From: JALYOK01 sp031419835
GTDB taxonomy: Bacteria > Pseudomonadota > Gammaproteobacteria > Burkholderiales > JALYOK01
Assembly (NCBI GenBank): GCA_031419835.1
Contig: JANOLP010000265.1
Span: forward strand, 1-37,407
Length of the DNA stretch: 37,407 bases
Direction: 5' to 3'
The position numbers were made by a program, and so were the translations under genes. The notes under the pieces were generated by a model that did no database searches, was not told the origin of the DNA, and saw only the letters and a program-made list of their open reading frames with translations. Of this stretch, positions 23,624 to 32,341 are shown piece after piece. The stretch's first letter is position 1. Each line of letters starts with the position of its first letter.

Positions 23624-23989
23624 ATGCAATACATGATCCTGATCTACGGCGATGAAAAGAATTTCGCAATGAGGGCAAATAATCCGGAAGCCCAAAAGCA
23701 AATGTACGCCGCGTTCAAACAGTATGGCGAAGACATGCGCGCCGCAGGCGTGCTGCGTGGTGGCGCGGAGCTTAAACCGACCAGTACGGCGACTACGGTG
23801 CGTGTCAAAAACGGAAAGACGGTAACCCACGATGGTCCCTTCGCCGAAACGAAGGAACAGCTTGGGGGCTATTACACGATTGACGTCCCTAACCTTGATG
23901 ATGCCGTGAAGTGGGCAGCGCGTTGCCCGGCGGCGCAAGGCGGCTCAATCGAAGTACGGCCGGTCGGCTTGACGCCGGATACACTGTAA
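23624..23989 (+). CDS. YCII/DGPF-domain protein
   Basis: This is a 121-residue protein of the YCII-related family with the DGPF motif (THDGPFAETKEQLGGYY). It opens with MQYMILIYGDE, as usual in the family. The start is ATG 23624 because AGGA lies seven bases upstream; an ATG six bases earlier is too close to it. DGPF proteins are regularly encoded next to ECF42 sigma factors and are thought to be part of their regulon or signalling; the biochemical activity is unknown. The ECF42-like gene follows 26 bases later. Confidence 0.9.
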   Translation: MQYMILIYGDEKNFAMRANNPEAQKQMYAAFKQYGEDMRAAGVLRGGAELKPTSTATTVRVKNGKTVTHDGPFAETKEQLGGYYTIDVPNLDDAVKWAARCPAAQGGSIEVRPVGLTPDTL

Positions 23990-24015
23990 CCGTCCACGAG
24001 CGTCAGTAATCGCCT

Positions 24016-25257
24016 ATGCCGACGCTCGTCATCGACAGCATTTGCCGCAGCGAAGGCGCCCGCGTGTTGGCGGGGTTGATTCGTCGCTTCGGTGATTTTG
24101 ACCTCGCCGAAGACGCGCTGCAGGACGCATTCGCTAAGGCGATCGAAGTCTGGCCGACGCAGGGATTACCGACCGTGCCTGCCGCCTGGCTCACCACGGT
24201 CGCACAGCGACGCGTGCTCGATCTTTTACGCCGACGTCAAAGCGGGCCGTTCTATACCGACGAGCCCCCAGATATTGCCGCGCCCGAATGGGACGCTGGC
24301 GATTCGCAGCCAGCCGATCAATCCGGCGTCGAAGATGACCGCTTGCGGCTGCTGTTCACTTGTTGCCATCCTGCGCTTGCGCAGCCGGCGCAGATCGCCC
24401 TCTCATTGCGAACCCTATGCGGTCTATCGACACGCGAGATCGCCCGCGCGTTTCTTGAACCCGAAGCTACCACCGCCCAACGCCTTGTCCGGGTGAAACG
24501 AAAAATACTCGAAGCACGAATTCCTTACGAAGTACCAAACCGCGAAATCCTGCCGGAGCGACTGCAAGTCGTGCTCAGTGTGGTCTATTTAGTCTTCAAT
24601 GAGGGCTACGCCGCGACCGACACGCCCGGCCTGCTGCGTCCGGACCTCTGCGCGGAGGCGGTCCGCCTCGGGCGCCTGGTGGTCGAGCTGATGCCCCAGG
24701 AACCCGAAGCACGCGGCCTCTTGGCGCTGATGTTGCTGCAGGATTCGAGACGCGACACGCGCGTGGGCAGCGACGGCGCCATCGTGCCGCTCGAAGAGCA
24801 GGATCGCGCGCGTTGGAACCGCGATGCTATTGTCGACGGTCTCGTGCAACTCGACGCGGCACTGGCCATACGCCAGCGCGGCCCCTATCAACTACAAGCT
24901 GCGATTGCCGCGTTACACGCTAAATCTGCACGCGCAGAAGACACCGACTGGCAACAAATTTCCGCGCTCTATATTGGATTGCTACGGGAACAGCCAAGCG
25001 CTGTGGTGGAACTCAATGCCGCGGTCGCACACGCAATGGCCGAGGGCCTAGAAAGCGGCCTCGATTGGATCAACCAACTCACAGAACGTGAAGAACTCAG
25101 CAGCTATTACCTGTTACCCGCCGCGAAAGCAGATTTGCTGCGCCGGCTCGGGCGGTATAGCGACGCGCGCGAGGCTTACTGCGCCGCGATCGTACTAGTG
25201 CAAAATCCGGCAGAACGAAAATATCTCGAGAAACGCCTCGCGACTTGTCGCGATTAA
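24016..25257 (+). CDS. ECF42-like RNA polymerase sigma factor with C-terminal TPR-like extension
   Basis: This 413-residue protein is more than twice the length of an ordinary ECF sigma factor. Region 2 contains FDLAEDALQDAFAKAIEVWP and region 4 the helix-turn-helix CGLSTREIARAFLEPEATTAQ. A long helical extension follows, with ERLQVVLSVVYLVFNEGY and several TPR-like repeats to the end. ECF42 proteins have this architecture, lack an anti-sigma partner and travel with DGPF genes, as here. The extension is held to regulate activity. The start ATG has no clear ribosome site and may be coupled to the YCII gene. Confidence 0.9.
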   Translation: MPTLVIDSICRSEGARVLAGLIRRFGDFDLAEDALQDAFAKAIEVWPTQGLPTVPAAWLTTVAQRRVLDLLRRRQSGPFYTDEPPDIAAPEWDAGDSQPADQSGVEDDRLRLLFTCCHPALAQPAQIALSLRTLCGLSTREIARAFLEPEATTAQRLVRVKRKILEARIPYEVPNREILPERLQVVLSVVYLVFNEGYAATDTPGLLRPDLCAEAVRLGRLVVELMPQEPEARGLLALMLLQDSRRDTRVGSDGAIVPLEEQDRARWNRDAIVDGLVQLDAALAIRQRGPYQLQAAIAALHAKSARAEDTDWQQISALYIGLLREQPSAVVELNAAVAHAMAEGLESGLDWINQLTEREELSSYYLLPAAKADLLRRLGRYSDAREAYCAAIVLVQNPAERKYLEKRLATCRD

Positions 25258-25375
25258 AATTTCCCGAAAACCAAGTCCATTTGCCTGAGGTTTGCAGATT
25301 AGAAACAGTAGGGCGAATCCCGCAGGAAAACGTGGCAAAATACCGTTTTAGACGCTCGATAACGTTAAGGTCAAA

Positions 25376-26350
25376 ATGAAAGCAGTATTGTGTAAGACTT
25401 GGGGTGCGCCCGAAAGTTTGGTTGTCGAGGATATTGCGGCGCTCAAGGCGGGGCCAGGGCAGGTGGTTGTCGGCGTGAAGGCATGCGGTGTAAATTTCCC
25501 CGATACGTTGATCATCCAAGGTAAGTATCAATTCAAGCCGGAGATGCCGTTTTCTCCCGGCGGCGAAGTGGCCGGAGAGGTTAAAGCAATTGGCGAAGGC
25601 GTGACCGGCGTGAAGGTTGGCGACCGCGTGATCGCATTTACCGGTTGGGGCGGATTCGCGGAAGAAGTCGTCACGACACCCGATAAGCTTTTGCCCATGC
25701 CGGCAGGAATGGATTTTGCCATTGCTTCATCGTTTGTGATGACCTACGGCACTTCGCATCACGCGTTGAAGCATCGCGCCGAACTCAAGGCTGGCGAGAC
25801 TTTGCTGGTGCTCGGCGCGGCGGGTGGTGTCGGTTTAGCCGCCGTAGAAATCGGTAAGGTGATGGGCGCGAAAGTAATCGCCGCGGCGTCGACGGCAGAA
25901 AAACTCGCCGTCTGTAAGGCCCACGGCGCCGATGAGTTAATCAATTATTCGACAGAAGATTTGCGCGGGCGCCTTAAAGAATTAACCGGCGATAAAGGTG
26001 TCGATGTCGTCTACGATCCCATCGGCGGGCAATATTCCGAGCCGGCGCTGCGTTCGACAGGGTGGAAGGGCCGATTCTTGGTGGTGGGCTTTGCCTCCGG
26101 CGAAATCCCTAAAATCCCATTGAACTTGACACTGCTCAAAGGCAATTCCATCGTCGGCGTTTTTTGGGGCGATTTCACGCGCCGCGAGAAAAAACTCAAC
26201 ATGGAATCGCTGCAGGAACTCGGCGCGTGGTACGCCGCCGGAAAATTAAAGCCCCTGGTGTCGAAACAATATCGCCTGGAAGAAGTTGCGACGGCGTTGA
26301 ACGATATGATGCAGCGCAAAGTCACCGGTAAAGTCGTGTTAGTGCCTTAA
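25376..26350 (+). CDS. NADPH:quinone oxidoreductase, zinc-independent MDR family
   Basis: This 324-residue medium-chain reductase reduces quinones or enones with NADPH. The N-terminal domain has the GVNFPDTLIIQGKYQ and PFSPGGEVAGEV segments. The Rossmann nucleotide site reads VLGAAGGVGLAAVEIG. Zinc-binding Cys and Glu positions of alcohol dehydrogenases are absent, as in the QOR branch. AAGG precedes the ATG by about six bases. The 118-base gap upstream shows no clear feature. It is followed 16 bases later by the class II aldolase gene, likely in the same transcript. Confidence 0.9.
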   Translation: MKAVLCKTWGAPESLVVEDIAALKAGPGQVVVGVKACGVNFPDTLIIQGKYQFKPEMPFSPGGEVAGEVKAIGEGVTGVKVGDRVIAFTGWGGFAEEVVTTPDKLLPMPAGMDFAIASSFVMTYGTSHHALKHRAELKAGETLLVLGAAGGVGLAAVEIGKVMGAKVIAAASTAEKLAVCKAHGADELINYSTEDLRGRLKELTGDKGVDVVYDPIGGQYSEPALRSTGWKGRFLVVGFASGEIPKIPLNLTLLKGNSIVGVFWGDFTRREKKLNMESLQELGAWYAAGKLKPLVSKQYRLEEVATALNDMMQRKVTGKVVLVP

Positions 26351-26366
26351 CCAAAAGGAGAGTCGC

Positions 26367-27140
26367 ATGAACGAATTCGAAGTCAATCGCCCGATGCACC
26401 AAGTACCGACCTTCGCTACGGTCGAGCAGCAGCGTCGCCATATGAAAGAGCGCCTCGCGGCCGGATTTCGTTTGTTCTCGAAGTTCGGATTTGACGAAGG
26501 CGTCGCCGGCCACATCACCATGCGCGATCCCGAGTACAAAGAATGTTTTTGGGTGAATCCGTTCGGCATGCATTTCAGCCAAATTCGCGTGTCGGATTTG
26601 ATCTTGGTTGATCATGCCGGCAAAGTGTTGGAAGGCAAACACACCTACAACACTGCTGCGTTCGCGATTCACTCGCGCATTCACAAAGCGCGGCCGGATG
26701 TGATCGCGGCGGCGCATTCTCATTCGCTCTACGGCAAAGCCTGGTCAAGCCTGGGTCGTCCGCTTGATCCGCTGACGCAAGACGCCTGCGTATTTTTCGA
26801 AGACCATTCCGTTTACAAAGAATTTAACGGCGTGGTGTACAACGTGGAGGAGGGTGATCGCATCGCCGAATCTCTCGCGCAACAGAAGGCCTGCATCATG
26901 CAAAATCACGGCAACCTCACCGTCGGCACCAGCGTCGACGAAGCCGTGTGGTGGTTCATTACCATGGAGCGTTCCTGCCAAGCGCAATTGCTCGCAGAAG
27001 CAGCAGGAAAGCCGATCTTGATCGACCGCGTGAATGCGGAATTGACCAAAAAACAAATCGGAACGCACGAAGCGGGTTGGTATCAGTTTCAGCCGCTATG
27101 GGATCGGATTAGTCGCGAGCAACCGGATTTGTTTAACTAG
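26367..27140 (+). CDS. Class II aldolase/adducin family protein
   Basis: This 257-residue protein belongs to the zinc-dependent fuculose-aldolase/adducin fold. Metal ligands are visible as AHSHS and NHGN. GHITMRDPE and NPFGMHFSQI are typical of the longer bacterial members annotated simply as class II aldolase family. AAGGAG lies eight bases before the ATG. The true substrate, a sugar phosphate or some other hydroxyacid, cannot be told. Confidence 0.88.
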   Translation: MNEFEVNRPMHQVPTFATVEQQRRHMKERLAAGFRLFSKFGFDEGVAGHITMRDPEYKECFWVNPFGMHFSQIRVSDLILVDHAGKVLEGKHTYNTAAFAIHSRIHKARPDVIAAAHSHSLYGKAWSSLGRPLDPLTQDACVFFEDHSVYKEFNGVVYNVEEGDRIAESLAQQKACIMQNHGNLTVGTSVDEAVWWFITMERSCQAQLLAEAAGKPILIDRVNAELTKKQIGTHEAGWYQFQPLWDRISREQPDLFN

Positions 27141-27179
27141 TTTGAGCAAATTCTTTCACGAAGAATGCAAACCTTTTAA

Positions 27180-27309
27180 GTTGTCATCCCCGCGAAGGCG
27201 GGGATCCATGTGGCTCAAATTGTTTCCTGAAATAGCCGTTGAAGCGTAAAGTTTCGCACCCGCGCGAGCGTAGGCCCCACTGGGTTCCCGCCTGCGCGGG
27301 AACGACAAC
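27180..27309. repeat. Extragenic repeat pair with GTTGTC ends
   Basis: The left arm 27180-27208 (GTTGTCATCCCCGCGAAGG and on) and the right arm 27280-27309 are reverse complements with a few changes. Each arm is a small hairpin (CCCCGCGAAGGCGGGG). This resembles the very common GTCATTCCCGCG-type bacterial extragenic repeat. It fills most of the gap between the aldolase and amidase genes. Confidence 0.75.
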
Positions 27310-27336
27310 TAAAACCAATGATTCTCCGAATAACTC

Positions 27337-28794
27337 ATGACTGATTTGCATTGGCAATCCATTGACGAATTGGCAGGCACGATTCGCCGCAAAGAAATTT
27401 CCAGTCGCGAGCTGCTCGATCTGCAACTTGCACGCATTGATGCGCTAAACGGCAAACTCAACGCCGTCGTAACGTTTGATATAGAAAGCGCGCGGCAACG
27501 CGCTGGAGAAATGGATGCGGCCACGGCTCGCGGCGAGTTCAAAGGCCCACTACATGGCATCCCCATCACGATCAAAGATTCATTCGAAACCGCCGGCTTG
27601 AAGACGACTTGCGGTGCGCCGATTTGGCGCGATCATGTGCCTTCCGCGAATGCCGACGCGGTGCAACGCTTGATCGATGCCGGCGCTGTGATCATCGGCA
27701 AAACCAACACACCGATTTTTGCCGGCGATGTGCAAACGTTTAACGATTTATTCGGCACAACCAATAATCCGTGGGACATCAGCCGTACGCCAGGCGGTTC
27801 TTCAGGTGGCGCGGCTGCAGCCGTTGCCGCGGGCATGACGCCGTTTGAATTAGGCAGTGATATCGGTGGCTCGATTCGCACACCGGCGCATTTTTGCGGC
27901 ATCTACGGTCATAAGGCGAGTTACGGTTTGATTTCATTGCGCGGCCATATACCCGGTCCGCCCGGCACGCTGGCCGCATCCGATCTTTCCGTTGCTGGCC
28001 CGCTTGCGCGTAGCGCCGAAGACTTGAGTTTACTACTCGACATACTGGCCGGACCTAATCAAGCCGATAGTGCGGCGTGGCGCTTAGAGTTACCGCCGCC
28101 GCGTCACAATAAGCTAAAAGATTTTCGCGTTGCACTTTGGCTCGACGAACCCGATTGTCCGATCGATAACAGTGTTCGTGCCGCATTGGAATCGACTGCG
28201 AACGCGTTGCGAAAAGCCGGCGTAAAAGTCGACGACAAACCACAATTGTCGATTAAATTATCTGATGCGTTTCGAACTTATTTACGGCTGATGTGGCCGC
28301 TGGTGTTTGCCGGTATTACCGATGAACAATTCGCGCAATACGTTCAGCGCGCAGACAAATTTTCGTCGGACGATCAGAGTTTGAAAGCTAATTTTCATCG
28401 GCAAGCAACGGGGCGGCACCGCGACTGGTTGCGGGCGAACGAGGCGCGCGCCCGTTACCGGGCGGCGATGGCGGAATTTTTCAAACAACACGATGTGTTG
28501 CTGATGCCCGTGACGCCGACTTCGGCATTTCCCCACGACCACAGCCCCAACATGATGGAGCGCGTGATTTCCGTTAACGGTCAGTCGCGGCCGTATTTCG
28601 ATAACTTTTTTTGGATTAATCTCGCGACGCTTTGCTATCTCCCAGCGACCGTTGCGCCCGTTGGCCAATCGCAGAATTTGCCGGTAGGTTTGCAAATTGT
28701 CGGGCCTTATTTGGAAGATTGGACGACGATTAAATTTGCATCGCTGATCGAAGATATTGTGGGTGGATTTAAAGCGCCTTCTTTGATGAGTTGA
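27337..28794 (+). CDS. Amidase, amidase-signature family
   Basis: This 485-residue hydrolase cleaves an amide bond of unknown substrate. The Ser-cisSer-Lys triad is visible: Lys80 in PITIKDSF, Ser155 in the TPGGSSGGAA glycine-rich loop, and Ser179 in DIGGSIRTPA. It has no signal peptide. GatA of the tRNA amidotransferase has the same signature, but neither gatB nor gatC is nearby and the C-terminal half differs from GatA. It appears to be a single gene set between two extragenic repeats. Confidence 0.92.
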   Translation: MTDLHWQSIDELAGTIRRKEISSRELLDLQLARIDALNGKLNAVVTFDIESARQRAGEMDAATARGEFKGPLHGIPITIKDSFETAGLKTTCGAPIWRDHVPSANADAVQRLIDAGAVIIGKTNTPIFAGDVQTFNDLFGTTNNPWDISRTPGGSSGGAAAAVAAGMTPFELGSDIGGSIRTPAHFCGIYGHKASYGLISLRGHIPGPPGTLAASDLSVAGPLARSAEDLSLLLDILAGPNQADSAAWRLELPPPRHNKLKDFRVALWLDEPDCPIDNSVRAALESTANALRKAGVKVDDKPQLSIKLSDAFRTYLRLMWPLVFAGITDEQFAQYVQRADKFSSDDQSLKANFHRQATGRHRDWLRANEARARYRAAMAEFFKQHDVLLMPVTPTSAFPHDHSPNMMERVISVNGQSRPYFDNFFWINLATLCYLPATVAPVGQSQNLPVGLQIVGPYLEDWTTIKFASLIEDIVGGFKAPSLMS

Positions 28795-28817
28795 GGTTTG
28801 CTATATTTTCTTGGCAA

Positions 28818-28943
28818 TCCCTCATGGCCTTAGGCCACCCCGCCGCCTTCGGCACCCCGTAGGGGCGAGGGGATTCGTAAATCCGTGGCGGGGTAAAAAT
28901 ACGATCCCTTCGCCCCCGCGGGGAGAGGGGTAGGGGTGAGGGA
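28818..28943. repeat. GC-rich extragenic repeat bounded by TCCCTCA / TGAGGGA
   Basis: TCCCTCA at 28818-28824 is inverted at 28937-28943. Inside are GGCCTTAGGCC, CCCCGTAGGGGCGAGGGG and CCCCCGCGGGGAGAGGGG, which form local hairpins. Such CCCTCTCCC/GGGCGAGGG blocks are common extragenic repeats. The segment lies between the amidase and thioesterase genes and holds no gene. Confidence 0.6.
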
Positions 28944-28999
28944 AAGGGCGTAATTTTATTCCAACTAACTAAAATTTTCACAGACAATCTACCAACAAC

Positions 29000-29434
29000 A
29001 TGCCTAAACAAGATTTCAATTTTTCCCATCGCTTGCGCGTGCGCTGGGCCGAGGTCGACCGCCAGAACATCGTCTTTAACGGTCACTATCTCACCTATTT
29101 CGATCTTGGAATGACGGAATATTTACGCGCGCTGGGTTTTCCCTATCCCGATGGATTGATTGAAGCCGGCAGCGACCTGTTCGTGGTCAAGGCAACGGTC
29201 GAATACAAAGCCTCGGCGCGCTACGATGACGAGATTGACGTCTATTGTCGGGTCGCGCGTATTGGTCGATCGAGCATCCAATTTTTATTTGAGATTTATC
29301 GCGCGGACGATTTGCTTGTCACCGGCGAGAATATTTACGTCAACGCCGATCCGAAAACCAAGCAATCGGCGTCGGTTCCTGAATTCCTTCGCAATGCGAT
29401 CAACGGGTTCGAACGAGTTAATCCAACGCGGTAG
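29000..29434 (+). CDS. Acyl-CoA thioesterase, 4HBT/YbgC hotdog family
   Basis: This 144-residue hotdog-fold protein hydrolyses an acyl-CoA thioester. The catalytic segment reads RVRWAEVDRQNIVFNGHYL, with Asp in the usual position for the 4-hydroxybenzoyl-CoA thioesterase type. The central helix begins YFDLGMTEYLRALG. No clear ribosome site precedes the ATG. It may serve the same acyl-CoA pool as the hydratases 8 kb upstream, but no operon link exists. Substrate chain length is not predictable. Confidence 0.9.
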   Translation: MPKQDFNFSHRLRVRWAEVDRQNIVFNGHYLTYFDLGMTEYLRALGFPYPDGLIEAGSDLFVVKATVEYKASARYDDEIDVYCRVARIGRSSIQFLFEIYRADDLLVTGENIYVNADPKTKQSASVPEFLRNAINGFERVNPTR

Positions 29435-29477
29435 AATCGCCTAATGTAGTCCGCTAAAACGATACCGGAGTCGTCCC

Positions 29478-31208
29478 ATGGAACATAGATCAGCAGTGCC
29501 TAGTTCGGTTAAACAAACGTCATTTGCGTGGCGTCGAGCGGGGCAATTTTGCCTTGCGTGCTTGTTTCTGTTCCTTTGGTTTGGTGCACTCGATGAGCGC
29601 GAATTTTTTCATCCCGACGAGGGCCGCTACGCGGAAATCCCACGGGAGATGGTCGCTTCCGGTGATTGGGTTACACCGCGTTTAAACGATCTCAAGTACT
29701 TCGAAAAACCCGTTCTGCAATATTGGATCACTGCGGCCACATACGTCGCCTTCGGTGAAGAAGAGTTCGTTGCGCGCCTATGGCCGGCGTTCGCGGGATT
29801 TTTGACGCTGTTGTTAGTGTATTACATGGGCCGTCGCCTAGTGGGCGTTGGCGCCGGTGTCGTGGCTGCAGCAACGTTGGCAACGACCTTTCAGTTTTTT
29901 GTGTTCAGCCAATTATTGACGCTAGACACAGGCCTGTGCTTTTTTTTGACGCTTGCGCTCTATGGATTTTTAGCGACTCAGGATTTGCGCACAACATCTC
30001 AACGACGGCGCAACGGCGCGCTAATCATGTGGGTCGCGATGGCGCTCGCGGTGTTGAGCAAAGGCCTCGTCGGTGTGGTGCTTCCGGCCTTAGTGTTAGC
30101 GGCTTATGTGTTCATTCAACGCGATTGGAAACTACTGGGCCGTCTGCATTGGGGAGTGGGTGTCCCGGTATTTCTCATCGTCACCTTACCGTGGTTCATT
30201 TGGGTTCAGTTACGCAATCCGGAATTCTTTCAATTCTTTTTCGTCCGCGAACATTTCGGCCGCTTTGCTTTGAATGAACATCACCGTTCCGGGGCTTGGT
30301 ACTACTTTATAGCGATGTTGTTGATCGGTGGCTTGCCGTGGTCGTTTATGTACTTTCGCGCAACGATTGCCTCGTGGCGAAAACCCGCGCTTGAAAATTT
30401 TGCCATCAATCCGATTCGTTTGCTGGTGTTGTGGGTTGTGACAATTACTGTTTTTTATAGCGTCTCTCAGTCCAAACTTCCTGGCTATATTTTGCCGGTT
30501 TATCCTGCACTCGCATTGCTGCTGGGCTGCGCAGTGCAACGGGAAAGATTGCGGTTGTCGCGGCCGATGCTGCTTGGAATCGCCACATTAGGAATTGCAA
30601 TATTCGCTGCCGCGCCGTTGTTAATGCGAATTCCAAAGTTTGCGGCGGATGCGGATTTAATCGAGCCCTACATCGCCTGGGCCATGGCCGGTGGCGCAAT
30701 CATGGCAGCCGTAGGCATTTTCGCCTTGGCCACCAACGTTCGTTACCCGCGCTTTTCGTTGATCACGCTAGGCTTCGGGATACTAGCTTCGCTGCAGGTA
30801 TTGGTGACGGGTACCGAGCAAGTCGAGGATCTATTTTCCACCGCAACGTTGGTCGACAACGCTCTGGATAAAATTGGTGAATTCGAATCCGATGTGCCGT
30901 TTTACAGTTTGGATATGTATGATCAAACGATGCCACACCATCTTGGAAGAACGCTCACGTTGGTGAAATTTAAAGGCGAGTTGGAAATGGGCATCTCTCA
31001 AGATCCGGCCAAAGCCGTCGCGAGCATCGAGGATTTTCGTCGCCTTTGGCAAGCGCATTCACAAGCCTATGCGATTATGACTCCCGAGCAGTTGCTGGAA
31101 GAGCAAACGCTGGGCACGCCCGTTGATCTTCTGGCTGCAGACCGTCGAGCAGCCATCGTCGCGCGCGCCGCGCAGATCGAAAAGCGGCCGAGGCGTCCTG
31201 ATCGGTAA
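29478..31208 (+). CDS. ArnT-like family 39/83 glycosyltransferase
   Basis: This 576-residue inner-membrane protein has about a dozen hydrophobic segments. Near its N-terminus is the motif HPDEGRYAEIPREMVASGDW, with the acidic pair expected on the periplasmic side, then YFEKPVLQYW. This is the signature of polyprenyl-phosphate-dependent transferases such as ArnT, which adds 4-amino-4-deoxy-arabinose to lipid A. A C-terminal soluble part of about 120 residues follows. No other arn gene is nearby, so the sugar and the acceptor are open. Confidence 0.88.
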   Translation: MEHRSAVPSSVKQTSFAWRRAGQFCLACLFLFLWFGALDEREFFHPDEGRYAEIPREMVASGDWVTPRLNDLKYFEKPVLQYWITAATYVAFGEEEFVARLWPAFAGFLTLLLVYYMGRRLVGVGAGVVAAATLATTFQFFVFSQLLTLDTGLCFFLTLALYGFLATQDLRTTSQRRRNGALIMWVAMALAVLSKGLVGVVLPALVLAAYVFIQRDWKLLGRLHWGVGVPVFLIVTLPWFIWVQLRNPEFFQFFFVREHFGRFALNEHHRSGAWYYFIAMLLIGGLPWSFMYFRATIASWRKPALENFAINPIRLLVLWVVTITVFYSVSQSKLPGYILPVYPALALLLGCAVQRERLRLSRPMLLGIATLGIAIFAAAPLLMRIPKFAADADLIEPYIAWAMAGGAIMAAVGIFALATNVRYPRFSLITLGFGILASLQVLVTGTEQVEDLFSTATLVDNALDKIGEFESDVPFYSLDMYDQTMPHHLGRTLTLVKFKGELEMGISQDPAKAVASIEDFRRLWQAHSQAYAIMTPEQLLEEQTLGTPVDLLAADRRAAIVARAAQIEKRPRRPDR

Positions 31209-31221
31209 TATGTGTGGCCAT

Positions 31222-31286
31222 GCCACGAGGCAATACCAGTGCGGCTCTTCAGCCATAGGTGTCGAAGAACCGCTTCGGTATTGCCT
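31222..31286 (+). repeat. Dispersed repeat copy D within a long hairpin downstream of the glycosyltransferase
   Basis: Bases 31222-31254 are a copy of the 33-nt repeat (GCCACGAGGCAATACC, then GCGGCTCTTCAGCC). They form one side of a longer stem: AGGCAATACC (31228-31237) pairs with GGTATTGCCT (31277-31286), GCGG with CCGC, and TCTTC with GAAGA. The hairpin begins 20 bases past the stop codon. With no T-run after it, it may be a factor-dependent terminator or an mRNA-end stabiliser. Confidence 0.6.
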
Positions 31287-31383
31287 GTCGCTCAAGTCAT
31301 CTGAAACCAACGCGGTGCTGCGCGCAGGTTAGAATAGCGCACTGAATTCCAAAACAATCGAAGTTTCTGAGGAGAATGAAAAA

Positions 31384-32250
31384 ATGAATCGTCGTCATTT
31401 TATGATGAGCGCATCCGGCGCAGTTGTCGCATCGGTCATGCCGGACATCTCGCTAGCTGCGTGCCCGAGCGCCGACGCGATTAATGCGTACATGGAGGAT
31501 TTCAAAGCCGCGCGGCCGAGCAAAGGCATTCCAATCGAAACCATGGAAGATGCCTATTGCATGCAAGCCGAATTGGTCAAACGCTTGCCCGACGCGCTTG
31601 GAAAAAAAGTAGGCTTCAAAGCGGCGTTTACCAATCCGGCGATGTACGAGCGCTTTAAAGTGAAAGGTCCGGCCTATGGCTATATGTTTGAGAAGATGAT
31701 GCTGCAAAGCGGCGCCCACGTGCCGGCGAACTTCGGCGCGCGTCCCCTCGTCGAAGCGGATTTGTTGGTGGAACTTCGCTCGCCGGGATTGTATCTCGCG
31801 AAAACACCACTCGACGCGCTGATTCATTTATGGGACATCATCCCGTTCATTGAGTTACCCGATCTGATGCTTGAAAACAACACTATCGGCGGTGCTCAAC
31901 TGGTGGGACATAACGTCGCGTTTCGCGGTGGTGTAATGGGGCCGCGCATTCGTTGCCGCGCAACCAACACCTTTCTCGACGAAATCGCATCGATGGAAGT
32001 CATCATGACCGAAGATAAAAGCGGAAAAGAATTAGGCCGCGCGCCGGGAAGTACGCTGATGGGACATCCTTTTAACGCCGCAATATGGCTCGCGAAAGCG
32101 TTGGATGACGCCGGTATCGAATTGCATAAAGGTGATTTGTTTAGTCTCGGTGGGTTTATTCCCCCTATGCCGGTTCAGCCCAATACGACCATCACGGTTA
32201 AATATGAAGGCATGTTAGAAAATCCGTCGGTAACGGTGCATTTTGATTGA
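31384..32250 (+). CDS. Exported 2-keto-4-pentenoate hydratase / fumarylacetoacetase-like protein
   Basis: This 288-residue protein opens with NRRHFMMSASGAVVASVMPD and a cleavage site after SLA, so it is probably exported, perhaps by Tat. The rest matches the MhpD/decarboxylase branch of the FAH fold, with RPLVEADLLVEL carrying the acidic metal ligands. GAQLVGHNVAFRGG and HPFNAAIWLAKAL also fit. The ordinary enzymes are cytoplasmic and act in aromatic meta-cleavage, so the signal is unusual. GAGGAG lies nine bases before the ATG. No meta-cleavage genes are near. A periplasmic sugar- or keto-acid role is possible. Confidence 0.8.
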   Translation: MNRRHFMMSASGAVVASVMPDISLAACPSADAINAYMEDFKAARPSKGIPIETMEDAYCMQAELVKRLPDALGKKVGFKAAFTNPAMYERFKVKGPAYGYMFEKMMLQSGAHVPANFGARPLVEADLLVELRSPGLYLAKTPLDALIHLWDIIPFIELPDLMLENNTIGGAQLVGHNVAFRGGVMGPRIRCRATNTFLDEIASMEVIMTEDKSGKELGRAPGSTLMGHPFNAAIWLAKALDDAGIELHKGDLFSLGGFIPPMPVQPNTTITVKYEGMLENPSVTVHFD

Positions 32251-32341
32251 TTGTTGGATGGGGTAGGGATCTTCGTTAATCGGCGTTACAGAGAGTGCAG
32301 GGGAGGTGTGATAACGCCAATCCGGATTCTGGAGGGGAATC

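Noticed and set aside
27337..28794. The amidase as GatA of the glutamyl-tRNA amidotransferase
   Set aside because: No gatB or gatC beside it, and the C-terminal half does not resemble GatA.
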